64,000 nt of DNA from Cryptomeria japonica (GCF_030272615.1 NC_081415.1:108502406-108566405), one strand, 5' to 3'; positions 44,978-57,456 are shown, counted from the stretch's first letter. The notes: generated by a model not told the origin, from the letters alone. Translations and numbers: made by a program.

Positions 44978-46360
44978 CTTACCTAGTGATTTCTTGTTGC
45001 TAACCATGATTATTAATTATTCCTATCAATATTACGAAGGACTCATGGGAATTGCTCCTTTATTGACATGATTTCAACCTATATGGAGAACTTTTGAATA
45101 TATTTCTCCTTTGTGATATAATTCAGTTCGCTTCCCCCCAAGTAGTGAACAAAAATTTCTTGAGGTCCAATAGCCAAGCTAACCTGAGGGGAAAATCAAA
45201 ATTCAACTATTGTTCAATATTCGAATGATTTCAAACAGTAAGAGTCTTCTCACTCCTAAATCTGAATCAAACTGTTTGTCTGTTGCAGACAAGGAATGTT
45301 TTCTGTCAGGATAACAGAGGACTTGTGTGTGTATTGTCCCTTTATCAATATTATTTGAGCCTTTTCTCTTTATCACAAAATTAATGTGTTTGAAAAGGTT
45401 CAATAGTCAAATCTACCTCTAGGAAAGCTAAAGTTGGATGATTTGTTCAATTTCCTGAATATTTCAAACACTAAATTATGTCATTCAAAGCCCTTAGCAT
45501 CTAATCAATTTCAATAAGCTCATGATTTGTAAACTCCAATGGTTATCCATTATACCATACATAAGCCATCAATATACAGAATTAAATGATAACAATCAAT
45601 TCACTGTAATTAACTTGCAAGAATGAATAACATATAGCAGGAATAACAGAGAATAAGATACCACAAGACAAGTCTCACCAATGTAACCTGGAATAACCCA
45701 CTTTGGGTACTAACTTCACCAAAATGTGAGCAAAATCTCACATAGAATCACTAAAAAATAGCAAACAATTTGGTCCAAACCTCTTGGGCTTTACCAACAC
45801 CATCAACAAACTGATAATTCCCTCACAACATCTGAAGAATGCCACAACCCTGCTCTAAATATGCAACAGGTACTAGGAACTCAACAACACACATAAATGC
45901 TTAAATGCTACTCCAAAGCCTCTTCTTGCTCTCATTGATGCTCAACTCAAGCTTGCATTGCAAATTTATAGACTCAGAAAGCCATAGGGGGGACCTAGAA
46001 GTCAAAAAAGACTCAGAAACTGAAGAAAAAACTGAATACAGGAACGCCTCAGAAAATTTTCCTAAGCTCAAGCAAAAACAGCTGCTTTAAGAAAAGAGGT
46101 GGTTTTCAAGCTACTCCAGCACTTGAGAAACTGCCACTAGCATGAAACTGCCCCTGTTGGTAGTTTTTTCTCTCCAAACTTCCAGAAAACATAACTTTTG
46201 CATACAATCTTAAAACAAAGTGTCTCTTTTTTTCAATTGCATAGTTGTTCATGAGGAATTCAAATATGCAAAAACATTCAGCTTTTGATACCATTAGAGA
46301 CTTGTTTTTGGACACAAAACACAAATACTGACTTTGTCATATAGTGAAACTGGATCCTAT
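44978..46360. other. No gene seen
   Basis: AT-rich intronic sequence of the TRMT2A-like gene. No repeat structure or coding frame could be supported. Confidence 0.5.
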
Positions 46361-46361
46361 A

Positions 46362-46450
46362 CTTCGCGGATTTGTTCTAGCGGTAAAGCAATAATACTTT
46401 TATAACAAAGATCCTAGTTCAAATTCCCAAAAGATATTGAATATCATACT
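46362..46450 (+). mobile_element. Possible tRNA-derived SINE fragment
   Basis: GCGGATTTGTTCTAGCGGTA followed by TAGTTCAAATTCCC at a spacing of ~35 bases resembles A and B boxes of a degenerate tRNA. No tail or duplication was identified. Confidence 0.35.
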
Positions 46451-46886
46451 ACATTGAAATCAGGATGTGTCATACATTAATGGAGGACACGTGCAAGTCC
46501 AAAGTGACTACAAAAGAATAGTGGCAAGGAGTAAGTTTTTGGTGAATGGGACTAAATAAAGGCCACATGCAAGTCCTTGTGAATTATGACAATCCATATC
46601 GTTTTTTCATGTTAAGCCAAAGTACCACTTATCATACCTAACAGTGCATATCAACCAAAAGATAATTGCACGTCCACAGTATCTCATCATACCTACCAGT
46701 GCATAGTTAATTTAGAAAAACTTCAACATCCCAATTTCCACCAAATACTCCTAAATAAATCAAACATAGATCATATCAAACCCAAAACTCTCCAATTCAA
46801 TTAAATGCCTACAAAAACACACTGGATATGTGGAATCAAACATGCTCACAAAGAAACTTGCCATAACCAAGAAGTCTTTAACTTAC

Positions 46887-47118
46887 CAGATCATCAAGAA
46901 GCCTCTTGAATCTGCCTGCAAACCATCCTTTTGGGATATTAATGATACACTTACTCAAGGACGCAGTTCTGCTATCTGTGACCCCAGAAAGACCTTCAGG
47001 ATCTTCAGAAGGGTTAAGATCAAGCTCTTTTTCTCTCTTTAGCCTTTTGGCCCGTTCAGAGGTGGGGTCCCATGAATTATCTGGTCGAGGCCTTAGCTCC
47101 TGCTCACTGTGAGCATAC
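46887..47118 (-). CDS. TRMT2A: TRMT2A-like tRNA methyltransferase, exon 1 of those visible
   Basis: The minus-strand exon begins after CATGTCTAG at 47118, completing an Arg codon before YAHSEQELRPRPDNSWDPTS. That matches the end of a CCCH zinc finger ('CRYAHxxEELRPRPDNTWDPTSER') of plant TRM2-type enzymes. It continues to SLSKCIINIPKGWFAGRFKR then LLDDL (first RRM strand and helix) and ends at CTG|GTAAGT. The ATG at 47126 sits in the acceptor region and is probably not the start. The preceding exon with the zinc-finger cysteines was not found in 47119-64000, so the upstream intron is at least 16.9 kb or that exon is lost. Confidence 0.75.
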
Positions 47119-47139
47119 CTAGACATGATTTATAAAATT

Positions 47140-47520
47140 AATCTTTGTAACTTCTCATTTTCAAAACGTATATCAAGATACAACCATGTTCTATATGTAC
47201 ATGCATTTTTCAGATTACTGTCACAAGTTGTTACTTCAAAAGCATATATTAGTAAACAACTGTGTTCTTTATGCACTTAGATTTCTGCGATTACTTCCAC
47301 TAATAATCGTTTTTGAAACAATTCTCTGACAAAAAATGTGTTCGATATCCACTTATAATTTCTAGATTATTTACACATGCTCTCATTTTTTAGACATATA
47401 TCTGGAAACAGCTGCACTCTTTAAGCACTTATTTTCTCAAAATGAATTATGAAATTCTCACTTTCCAGACATATATGAAGAAACAAGTTCTTTCTACATG
47501 CACTCTCTGTTTGAAGTTTC
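47140..47520. repeat. Block 1 of a broken ~85-bp tandem repeat
   Basis: Diverged units share CTCATTTTCAAAACATATAT, then AAACAACTGTGTTCT and TATGCACTT and TTTTTCAGATTA. Related blocks are at about 48660-48730, 49490-49940 and 56560-57063. No coding role is seen. Confidence 0.6.
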
Positions 47521-47884
47521 TTTATGATAATTAATTAATTCCTAACCCATGATATTTGTGAATTAAATCTTGGATAAAACAGTATAGAATATTAAAAACA
47601 TGAAGTTTCCACAGTCCATAATATTATCTTGGCAATATTTCTGAATTTAACTATGTAAGCTTTTTTCCTCATCAATGTTTCAGATCAAACTCCATGATCC
47701 ATCATCAGGATGAATTAGCTAGACAAGAGATATGAATTAATAGTTTTCTATGATACTTGTCATCAGGGTGTAAAGATCTGAAAAATTAAACCTAATTCAA
47801 GGTGCATAAATAATCAATTGGTCTCCCTGATTTCACATTATCTTAGAAGGTTGGCCATTTGATTTAAGATTCAAAATACTACGG

Positions 47885-47904
47885 ATATATATATATATAT
47901 ATAT
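47885..47904. repeat. AT dinucleotide microsatellite
   Basis: Ten AT units in a row within AT-rich DNA. Confidence 0.9.
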
Positions 47905-48379
47905 GATTAAGTGTTACTACTCTTCACGACAATTCAAAATTGCTCACCTCTTGGTGTAATGTTATTCAGTATCAATTATTTTGCTTAGTCAATACAAATG
48001 AGATGTTTTGTGATTCTGCTAAAGCTGATAGCGTACAAAACTTCAAGCAGTTTTATCCAAGATTCCATTCACAAATTTATTATTCATTAATATCAAATAT
48101 GTCAACGACTTGTCATTTTCTATTCAGAGCACTTCATATCAGACATTTGTGAAGAGATAAAGAATATGGAAATAGTGAACTGATTAATTAATATTTAATA
48201 TGTAAATGACTCAGTCATTTTCCATTCACAGCACCTCACAGTCAGACATTTGTGAATAAGTACAGAATAAGGAAATATTGAAGATTTGTAACAAAAGGAG
48301 TCCCTTGACTCCTCAAGGACAACTGGAATCTAATTAAAGGTTCTATGGAATGATGACTCTGCTGTTCTTTTTTGCTGTT

Positions 48380-48660
48380 TCCTGATGGTCTGTTTTTTAT
48401 GGTGTGGTGTTTTCAGGCCTGCATGCCTGTTTTTTATGCTAAGTATTGGCCTGCATGACCCCTCATATACTGTTAGTTTTTATTGTGGTTTCAGGCCTGT
48501 GTCTTCTCTTTTTGGTTCTAGTTGGTTGCCTCTGGCCTGTGTGCCAGTTTTCACTCTTGGTGAGGGCCTGCGTGCCCTGTTGGGTTAAGTTTTTTGTTTT
48601 GTTGCTGTGACTATTGGGATCAGGGCCCTCTCCCTGCTTATATAATCAAAAACAAAAGAA
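48380..48660 (+). mobile_element. Possible LINE 3' end
   Basis: GGCCTGCATGCC, GGCCTGTGTGCC and GGCCTGCGTGCCC recur in a T-rich context. They are followed by GGGCCCTCTCCCTGC and TTATATAATCAAAAACAAAAG, which resembles the 3' untranslated end of plant LINEs. No RT fragment is present, so this is a weak call. Confidence 0.3.
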
Positions 48661-49489
48661 GTCATCATCATCACTTATTCTTTTCACATGTTCTCATTTT
48701 TCAAACAAACATCAGAAAACAAACTGTTTTCAAGTTTTTCTCGAAGCTTCAGCGATAGGGTTTCAGGAATGGGAGACCAGCAGGAGATATCTATTAAAAT
48801 AGAATGAAAAATTAATAATTAGATACAAATAACTTAAAAACACCTAAAATAACATAAACAAATGAAGAAGCTGAAATTCTAAAGAGTAAGTAAAATAACA
48901 ATCCACCGATTCCCGAAGCCATCTGATAGACCAATATTCATAGACATGATATGAAACATGATTTATGTTGAGAGATGCCAAAAGAAGGAAATTTTGCATC
49001 ATAAGTATAATGAACAACAAGCTAAAAATCAGAGGAAACATACGACTGACATTGCAAAACATGCTCCTCCTATCCTTTCCTGTACCTCCTTTTCTCTTTT
49101 CGTCTTTTCTTCTTCTCTTGGTTAATACAAAACAGCAACGGGTATAGACTTTAATTTTGGGTGGTCTTGATGGACCTTGGTGGCCCCCCTTTTAAAATCT
49201 TATTTGTTTTAGAATATTTCTCTTTGTTCTTTCTATTCATTTGATCTTGGGGGAGGGCATACCCTAAAAGTTCTGAAACAGAGACAAGATGGCTGGATGT
49301 AAAGGAGACACTAGGAAGTCACCATAAGGACCAAAAAGAGGGACATCTCTAGGACATTCCTCTTGTTAGGTGACATTTTGAGAATGTCCCCAAAATTTTC
49401 AGAAAAAAAGAGGGGGCGGGAGGGGGCGTTTCCTCTATCCTCAGAACAGCCCTCAGATCCAGAGGACGCATCCCCATGGGCATTTCTGT

Positions 49490-49940
49490 TTTCTATATAT
49501 GCATACGTTTTTTAGATTATTTTCACAGATCGTCGTCTTTGAAACATATATCTGGAAAAATATTGTGTTCTATATGCATCAAGATTATTTTTTGATGCTT
49601 TTATTTTCAAAACATGTATTAGCTAGAGCTCACATTATTATTTTGGGATTATTTTCATATGTACTCATGTTTTAAACAAAAATATTGGAATACAATTGTG
49701 TTCAATATGTAATTTTATCTTTGAGATCATTTTGCAAAGTCTTATTTTCAAATATATCATATATTATAAAACAAAATGTGATGTATATGCACTTGTATTT
49801 TTCAGATTGTTGTCACGGGTTTCTCATTTTCAAAAGATATGTCAAGAAACAGCTGCTCTCTATATTTTTAAAATTATTTCCACAGCTCATTTTTGAAACA
49901 CATATCAGGAAATAACTGCACTCTCAATGTATTAGTCCAG
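49490..49940. repeat. Block 2 of the broken ~85-bp tandem repeat
   Basis: About five diverged units with TTTTAGATTATTTTCACAG, CATTTTCAAAACATATATC-like and AACTGTGTTCTATATGCA-like segments. The open frames here are composition artefacts. Confidence 0.65.
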
Positions 49941-51000
49941 CCGGCATGACTAAGTAATGTAGTGTCACCAACATAGTTCTAAAACTCAGCAAGAACTTGT
50001 GGGTTTTTTTGGCAGACAAGTTACTCAACTACAATTTGCAAGATGAGGATACCCAAAAAACTCCCAAGTAATAGGCAATTTATGTGGCAAGTTTTAGCCA
50101 AGACTTGCTCAGACTCAGCAATTCTGTACAAGTAAGTCAGCTATCTTAAGAAGGCATGAACCCTTAACACCCCTCATTGTGTTTTTGTCATTTTCATCTT
50201 CAGCAATTAGGATCATGGCAACATGAATTGATTGCCGACTGACTGAAAGTGCCTTTTAAAGGATTTATCAGGATTGGAGTGGATTTGGACAGGTATTTGC
50301 TTTGTTTTCTATTATTCTTTTTCTCTTGTATTTCAAAATTCAAATTCAAAATAATTGAAACCGTCCTGGCATACTGCTGAATTTTTTTCAATGCCTGCAA
50401 TCTACAGGGTTTAATGCAAGGTGCCAACAGAAAGAACCTTGCATGAAAGTATGGAACACCAAATGCAATCAAGGCTACTGTGACTTGCAATCATTGTGGG
50501 TGTAATATGAGAGAAAGTATCAATCAATTAAAATGTACCTTGCTTGAATTGTTGGCCAAGATGTCCAACTATGCACTTAACTGCAGGAAGAAGTGAAATA
50601 AGTAATGAATTCCCTACTTTTTAGCTTAACAGGAGGGAATTTGAAAGGAAAAAGGCAAGGGAAGTGATCACCTCAGTGATGTAATCCATGGTCACCTCTA
50701 ACTCATCAAAAGAATCTCTTCTTGGCTTGCAGGATAGGCATTCCTCCACTCACACTGAGTGGATTTCAAGCCATATGAATTCCCCACCAAACTTCTTCAT
50801 TCCTCGCAATGTTCTAGGAGCACAACCTTCACTTGAAGCCTGAAGGTATTACTTGGTACCAAGAGAAGCACCACAAGGCAAGGACAGTAGCTGCAAATTT
50901 TTGGTACTGTATCCTGAACATTTAATGTGGCCGGCAATTCATATTCAGATGTTCTACACAATATATAGTAGAAGATTATAATCATTAAGGACATAATGCA
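49941..51000. other. No gene seen
   Basis: Mixed AT-rich DNA between repeat block 2 and a SINE-like fragment. Nothing supportable was found. Confidence 0.45.
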
Positions 51001-51002
51001 TT

Positions 51003-51200
51003 AGTTGAGATGTGGTTGTTTGGCTGGCCCCCAAGTTCAAATCTTGACCTCGTCAAGATTGTTTGTGGGCCTTGTGCGCCTACTAGGCATTCACACTCAC
51101 AAATATGGATCGTGAAGTGCATATTGTAGCATACTCAGGGACTCGACTCCCATTTCTGCCTTGTGTTTAGGTGAGGGGCCCACTTGAAAATCCCTCCATC
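51003..51200 (+). mobile_element. Possible SINE fragment
   Basis: GGTTGTTTGGCTGGCC followed by AAGTTCAAATCTTGACCTCG (B-box-like), then a 3' body resembling tRNA-derived plant SINEs. The A box is degraded and no duplication was identified. Confidence 0.35.
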
Positions 51201-51389
51201 AATTAACATAAAAAATATTAGAGGATCGTAAGAGAATATGACAGAAAAAGGGTTGAAACATTTTACCTAATATGCAAACAGATGGTAGGAACGTGACCCT
51301 AATTAACTTTCAAGTGGCTTTAAATCTCTAGTGGCTTTAAATTGAACATTAGTGTTAATGTAGTTCACACTCCTCACACAAAGTCAAGA

Positions 51390-52690
51390 ACGCAGAGACT
51401 TTGTTGCGGTTGGAGAGGGTGATTGAAGAGGTTGAGATGGATAACAATTTCCAAATCGTAACAGGCAATGCAGCTGCATGTGTAGCCATAGGGAGACTTA
51501 TCTAAAAGAGTCGTCCCAACTTTATTGGAGCCCTTGTGATGCACATTGCCTTAATTTTATGTTTGATGACAATGGGAAGATACAATGGATCAAAGTGTTG
51601 TTGAAGATGTTAGAAATATTAAAAAATTTACCTACAACCATATTTGGTTACTTAGCTTGATAAGAGACCACACCAAAGGCAAGGAGCTTGTGCAATTGGG
51701 GTTGACATGATTTCCACAAACTTTATCACTTTGCAAAGCATTCTAGAGGCACTACCTTCTCTATAGGAAATGTGTGTGAGCAATGTGTGGTTGGACTCTC
51801 CATATTCCAAAAGGGCAAGAGGAGTGGATGTTGTGAGCAAAAAGTTTAAGGCAGAGTTTGCCAAAAGCAAAAGAGGTACGCAAGGTAATTAAGAAACTTA
51901 AGTTTTAGAGGGATTTTTTATTTACTATTTTTTGTTATCGTTTTTATTTTTTGTATTTTCATATTTTTCAATGATAGAGCCTTTGGTTGAGGTTCTACAA
52001 TTGATTAATGGACATAAAATGCCAATGAGTTATCTTTATGAGGCCATGGATAAGGCCAAGGAGGCCACATGGCATTATTAGGGTGGGAAAAAAAAATATG
52101 AAATCACTTGGTGCATTATTGATTGCAAATGGATGAACCAATTCGACTCATCAATAAATGTCCTTGGGTACTATACAGAACTTTTCCTCCTTGAGTCCGA
52201 TGAGAATGTTGTCGCAAGCCTTTCCAAATGGAGGTCTACAATACTGCTACAGAGAGGCTCTTTGATTAATTTTTATGCATCTGAAGGACAGCAACCCAAG
52301 AGCCAAGTAATAGATATGTCCTTTCCTCAAATAGTTCTTTGATAAATACAATTTGAGTTTAACGTCGCAAAGTTTTGATTAATACTTACAATTATTTAAA
52401 TATTTTATTTGTAGATTTGTGGTGAGAAAATTATGGTGCTCAAACACCCAACTTTCAAAAACTAACCCTCTGTGTTTTGTGCCAACCCTAGCACTTATGA
52501 GTGCGAATACAATCAGAGCCTATTTGAGAGTATTCTCACCAATAAGAAAAACAAGCTGACCAAGAAGCACCTCAATGACCTTATCTTTGTCCAACGCAAA
52601 CTATGTCTTTAAATCAAAAAGGTGGAGGGGAAGGAGCCTCATGATGCCATCAACTTAAATGACAACAATCCATATTTGGATTGGATTGTA
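51390..52690 (+). pseudogene. hAT transposase relic 1
   Basis: Fragments in shifting frames match plant hAT transposases. VIEEVEMDNNFQIVTGNAAA and YWSPCDAHCLNFMFDDNGK (the 'WTPCAAHCLDLMLED' region) lie at 51410-51590. A C-terminal dimerisation-type segment, STYECEYNQSLFESI then KKHLNDLIFVQRKLCL, lies at 52490-52615. Stops (for example the TAA after GRLI near 51503) and frame changes make it inactive. The N-terminal BED finger is not seen and terminal inverted repeats were not identified. Confidence 0.7.
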
Positions 52691-53183
52691 AACAACAGAA
52701 GTAATGTTCACTAACAAAGATCTGACTAAATTGGAGAGAAAAGCAGCAACAGCAGAAGCATTGGAAGATGGACCCAATAAACCACGCCCTGATTTTTATC
52801 GTATGGACAATGGACCCAATAAACCCTCACCGACCAATCAACAAAAAAATAGGTTTGACATTTTTACTTCCTACATTGTACCGGTTTGCCTACAAAAAGA
52901 CCAAGGTCCCAATCCGATTTGAACCCAATCCAAGGTCCTCAGCTAGTTCGTTGTGGATATAGGCAAGTACCGGCCACAACTTGTGGGTCCAGCCCTATCA
53001 AACGCGGGGCAAATTTGGCCTCCAAAAAGCTGCATCCCATGAATTTGCCCAAAAAAAAATTTACTTTTTTAAACTCACCTCCCCACCCCCCACCACCCAA
53101 AATTTTGCCATACAAAACCTCTCTAATTTTTGCTATTGTGAATCAAAAAGAAAAAATCAGAGACATGAGATTTCCACAATCCA

Positions 53184-53424
53184 TTTTGACATAAAAATTG
53201 TATTGTGCTTCTGGATTCAACAGCATAGCGTTAGTTTGCATCAACGTTTTGTATCACACTCCATAATCCATGATAATGATCCATCATCACCATGAGAGAG
53301 TGTTTATTTGCTTTCCACAACTCTCTCATCATGATGATGGATCATGGAGTGTGATCCGAAATGTTGATACAAATAAACACTACACAGTTGAATCCAAAAG
53401 CACAATACAATTTTTATGTCAAAA
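53184..53424. mobile_element. 241-bp hairpin (MITE/foldback-like) element
   Basis: Nearly the whole segment is one imperfect inverted repeat. The left end TTTTGACATAAAAATTG matches the right end CAATTTTTATGTCAAAA, and inner parts ATCACACTCCAT and ATGGAGTGTGAT also pair. The arms are ~110 bp around a short loop. It has no coding sequence and sits between the two hAT relics. Confidence 0.75.
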
Positions 53425-53728
53425 AAAATAATTTGCTCGATTGATAAACTTATATTTTTGCTTGCCGTTGCACAAATAGAGTTGAAGATTGATTGCTGAA
53501 TGCTCCAAGCTAGTTGTTGTGTTATTCCTATACATTTGCAAATGTTGGTTTGTTGTCAAAGAGATCATAGAGGAAGATTTCTTCAAAAGAGCTACACTTT
53601 TTAAGTTTTTGGTTATTTTTCCTTACACGTTTTTTTACAAATGAATTGGCGTGTTTTGTTTTTGAGTTTTTTCTTTTTGGTTTGTTTCTAATGTGTTGTT
53701 TATTGAACTTTTCGTCTTAGGTATTAAA

Positions 53729-55870
53729 ATGACAACTACTTCTAGCTCTGGGAGCCAACCCCACTTCAAAACAGACCCACACTCTCCCCTTTGGAAATAT
53801 GTTGAAATGGTACAACTTCTGAATTGCAGAGGTTACATTTGGATCTGTGGTCATTGCAAAGCAAAATGTTCAAGCTCATACAATCAAGTAAAAGCCTATT
53901 TGTGCTTTATCCCTTACCAAGGCATCCAATATTGTCCCAGATCCCAAATGGCAAAAGCCTTCTTGCAAAGGAACAAGTCTTGGCATATGTTGAAGAGAAA
54001 GCAAAAGCAAACCGAGAAACAAGGAAAAAACCTATTAATCATCCTTTGCTAAAGACTAAGAAAGGATCAAAAGGGAAGAAGATCACCTTCTCATCTTCAA
54101 CCTACAAAGGGCCATCCATTTTTGTCCATAGAAGAACAACTTGTGACCTCTACGCATAAGAGATCAAAGAGATCGTTGGAAATGGCATTTCACAATGAGT
54201 TTAGAGAGATTGCCGATCAAGACATAGCTAGATGTGTCTATGTGAACGGATTGGCATTCAATGTTGTTTGCTCACCATATTGGCAAAAAATGGTGAAATC
54301 AATTAATGAGGCTCCAAAGGGGTACAACGGCCTGAGATATGACATGCGTACTCCCTTATTGGACAAAGAGGTGAAATATCAGATATGTAGAGGACTCCTT
54401 TAAGCCCACAAAGGATTCATGTCAAAACAAGGATGTACATCGTATCTAATGGATGGAAAGATACAAAAAATTGCTTATTGATCAATGTTTGCAATGACCC
54501 CCAAAGGGGCAATGTTTTTGAAAGCAATGGATTGTGAAGGAGAGGTGAAGGAAGGTGCATTTATTGCTAACAGTCTTTGTCAAGCCATTCAGGAAGTGGA
54601 ACCTCAAAATGTTGTGCAAGTTATAACAAATGATGCCAAAAACTATACGGATGTTGGGTTATTGGTTGAGGAACATAATAAACACATTTTTTGGACACCT
54701 TGTGTTGTTGTCCACTCCCTCAACCTAAGCTACAAAAAATTGACACCAAAATTGAATGGATCAAACAAGTGCATGCTAAGGCCAAAGAGATCCAAATCTT
54801 CATCACCAACCACCATATATCACAAGGCATATTTAGAACATTCTCGAGATTGGAGCTGCTAAAGGTAAGTTAAATTATAAATATGATTTACTTTAGTAAA
54901 CTTTTAGATTTAATTTCAATTTTTATAATTTTTTAATTTTGATTTTGATTTTGAAATAGGTTGTTAAGACCTGTTTTGCCTCCAACACAATTGTGTTGAG
55001 ATGATTTCTAAAGGTTCATGAGGCACTATCTAACATGGTAATCAGCCCAAATTGGTCCATATGGAGGCAATCTAGCACTACAAGGGCAGCAAAGGTTAAG
55101 CAAATGGTCATAGATAACATTTAGTAATATCATGCTAAGTATCTCCTCAATTTCACTGAGCCCATATTGAGCATGATCCATTATACTGAAATGGATAGGC
55201 CTTGTTTGGGTGAGGTATATAATGATATCAACTCAATGAATGAGAAAATGAAAGTCATCATAAATGTAAAAGCGCAAGATCCCAAAGAAAAATCTTCAAA
55301 GAACTACACCAAATCACGGTATAGAGATGGAACAAAATTACCACTCAATTACATCTTCTTGCCTTTACATTGAGTCCCGAGTATTAGAATTGCCATAAGA
55401 GTTCCCCCATATAGAGATCCTGAAGTTGCTCAAGGGTACAAGGCTGCACTTCGCAAACTCTTTGGTGATTGTGACATGCAAGATACAATGAGGGCTGAGT
55501 TTATGGGTTTTGCAAGCACAAAAGATTGTGGCCTTGATGCTACTCAAGACAAGCATATAGTTGATGCTTATAGTTGGTGGTACCTGCACCTACAACCTCC
55601 TGTGATCAAAATTTTACCATAAGTTTTATAAATAAAAAATCTTTTATCTTTTAAGTATTATTTTTATTTTAATATTATCATTTAAATTTTAAAATTTTAT
55701 AGCTCTTAACTCTCTAATTTTGTCTACATAGGTTGCTAGTTAATCTTCATCTGAGAGGAATTGGAGCACATACTCCTTCAACTACTCAATAAAATGCAAT
55801 AGACTGCACTCAAAAAAGGCAGAGGACTTGGTGTTTGTACATTCAAACTTGCAGCTCCTTACACATAAAG
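53729..55870 (+). pseudogene. hAT transposase relic 2 (BED finger to C-terminal dimerisation domain)
   Basis: The start at 53729 (MTTTSSSGSQPHFKTDPHSP) leads into a BED-type zinc finger (WKYVEM...CGHCKAKC). Next come ADQDIARCVYVNGLAFNVV and YWQKMVKSINEAPKGYNGLR (54200-54330). The DUF659-type region AKNYTDVGLLVEEHNKHIFW and a degenerate WTPCVVVHSLNL follow (54640-54730). After further breaks SERNWSTYSFNYS then KKAEDLVFVHSNLQLL (about 55750-55860) is the hAT C-terminal dimerisation motif. Frameshifts near 53940, 54160, 54400 and 54860 and several stops make it dead. It is more complete than relic 1 and of the same general type. Confidence 0.75.
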
Positions 55871-56559
55871 AAAGTGCCTACAAAGAAGGGGAGACAAAGG
55901 AGTAATATATCAAGCCAGAGCGTATTGAGTTAGATGCTTCCATTTCCCACCTTGCTGTACTTGGAGTTGATGATGACTATGTGCCATCCAGTGACCATGA
56001 GAGTGCTAGTCCCAATGCTGATGTCAGTGACAGTGGCATTATTTGTGGTTCTTCTAATTTACCACAATATAGATCATCTAATATGGAGGATGATAATATT
56101 TTTGATGACACATGATATTTGATGAATGATAGATAATTGTTGACACTTCACATTATTCTTTTTGAACTTTAAAATATATCATGACAGTCAAGTTTGACTA
56201 ATATTTGACTATTAATATAGTGGTGTATTTTGCTGTTTTATTTAACTATTAGTATTATGGTGGTGCATTTTGAACTTAATCACTGCTGCAAATGCGTATG
56301 TATTTTTTATTTTATATGTTTTTGTATGGACTAACACAACCCCAAAATAAAATTTTACCCAAACCCAAACCGGTAACTTAGTAAATCATAATCAAATACA
56401 TGTGAAGATACAAAGACAAGGAGGTGGGAAAGACTAGCAACAAGGAGAACTAGAGGAATAATATACTTGACAAAAAGGCTTAAGACAAATTACATTTTTC
56501 ATACATTTCAAAAGGTCCTACAAGTCAATTTAGTTAAATGTTGATTAAAAGTAATCATC

Positions 56560-57063
56560 ATCATACTTTACTTTTTAGATTATTTTCATATATTCTCCAT
56601 ATTGAAGAAAACTAACGTGTCCCATACGCACATGTTGTTTTGAGATTATTTTACAAGATTCTCATAGATTCTCATTTTCAAAACATATATGAAGAAACAA
56701 CTCAGCTCCATATGCACTTCTATTTTTCAGATTATTTACAGATTCTTGTTTTCAAAACATATAATTAAAAACAACTGTCTTCTAGAGGCACTTAAAATTT
56801 TGAAATATTTTCACAAATTCAAAACATGTCTGAATGCAGATGTGTTCTATATTGACTTACATTTTAGACATTATCTTGCATGTTCTCATTTTCGAAACAC
56901 ATAACAGTAAGCAATTGTGCTATGCATGCACTTGTATACTTAAAAATTATTTTCAAACGTTTTTATTCTCAAAACATATCCCAGGAAACTATTGTGTCAT
57001 TATTATCTTGAGATTTTTTCCTCTACTACTCATTTTTTAGACACATCAGGAAAGTACTGTATC
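56560..57063. repeat. Block 3 of the broken ~85-bp tandem repeat
   Basis: About six diverged units (GATTATTTTCAC, CTCATTTTCAAAACATAT, AACAACTG(T)...TATGCACTT). A Gypsy LTR begins right at its end (57065), so the element inserted in the array. Confidence 0.65.
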
Positions 57064-57064
57064 C

Positions 57065-57408
57065 TGTTGGTTCTCTGTCATGCCCCCACCATAGGGAAGA
57101 TATCAATGCTCAAGAAAATGGTCTTATTGATAAGACTACACCATTTCTGCTTCTCCTAAATCTGCATCGATGCATAAGTGCACAGTGATCCATAGGCAAA
57201 CCAACTGGGCAGCGAACAAATTAAGAAGGGTTAAGGATTGTGTTACATTAACACATGTAACCAACAATTATTAATGAGGTGTGATTATGTCAAACAGCTG
57301 CAGGTTATAAATGAAGAGGCATGGGTGTTAGGGTGGTTTCATTAAGATAACAGCGGTTAAGTTAGCAGGTAAAGAAATCAGGGTAATCCCAAAAGAGGAC
57401 ACTACAAT
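57065..57408 (+). mobile_element. Ty3/Gypsy 5' LTR (probable)
   Basis: Starts TGTTGGTTCTCTG at 57065 and runs to the base before a PBS at 57409. The right LTR is not in the window, so the left boundary is inferred from the TG start and from the abrupt end of the ~85-bp repeat. Confidence 0.5.
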
Positions 57409-57420
57409 TGGTATCAAAGC
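57409..57420 (+). other. Primer-binding site TGGTATCAAAGC
   Basis: Matches the initiator-Met tRNA-type PBS (one change from TGGTATCAGAGC) and sits ~50 bases before the gag frame. Confidence 0.7.
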
Positions 57421-57456
57421 ACCTTTCCTACCAGCCTGAGGGATGAAAAATAGTTA

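Larger units (their letters stand above)
17761..46886 (-). other. TRMT2A: 29,126-bp intron of the TRMT2A-like gene
   Basis: The donor CTG|GTAAGT at 46886 and acceptor TGAGCAG at 17761 join exons encoding the two halves of one RRM in phase 0. The intron contains the nested solo LTRs (27461-39237), ORF relative D, the TRIM and other fragments. This fits the long introns typical of conifer genes. It assumes both exons belong to one gene, which the exact phase and domain continuity support. Confidence 0.7.

Noticed and set aside
47124-47126. ATG as the start codon of the TRMT2A-like protein
   Set aside because: Homologous proteins have a CCCH finger before YAH...ELRPRPDN, and a splice acceptor (TCTAG) falls exactly at the split Arg codon, so this is an internal exon.
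52740-53200. Overlapping 64-104-codon frames as genes
   Set aside because: No recognisable motif. A short stretch (GGACCCAATAAACC) is duplicated, and frames overlap each other without conservation.
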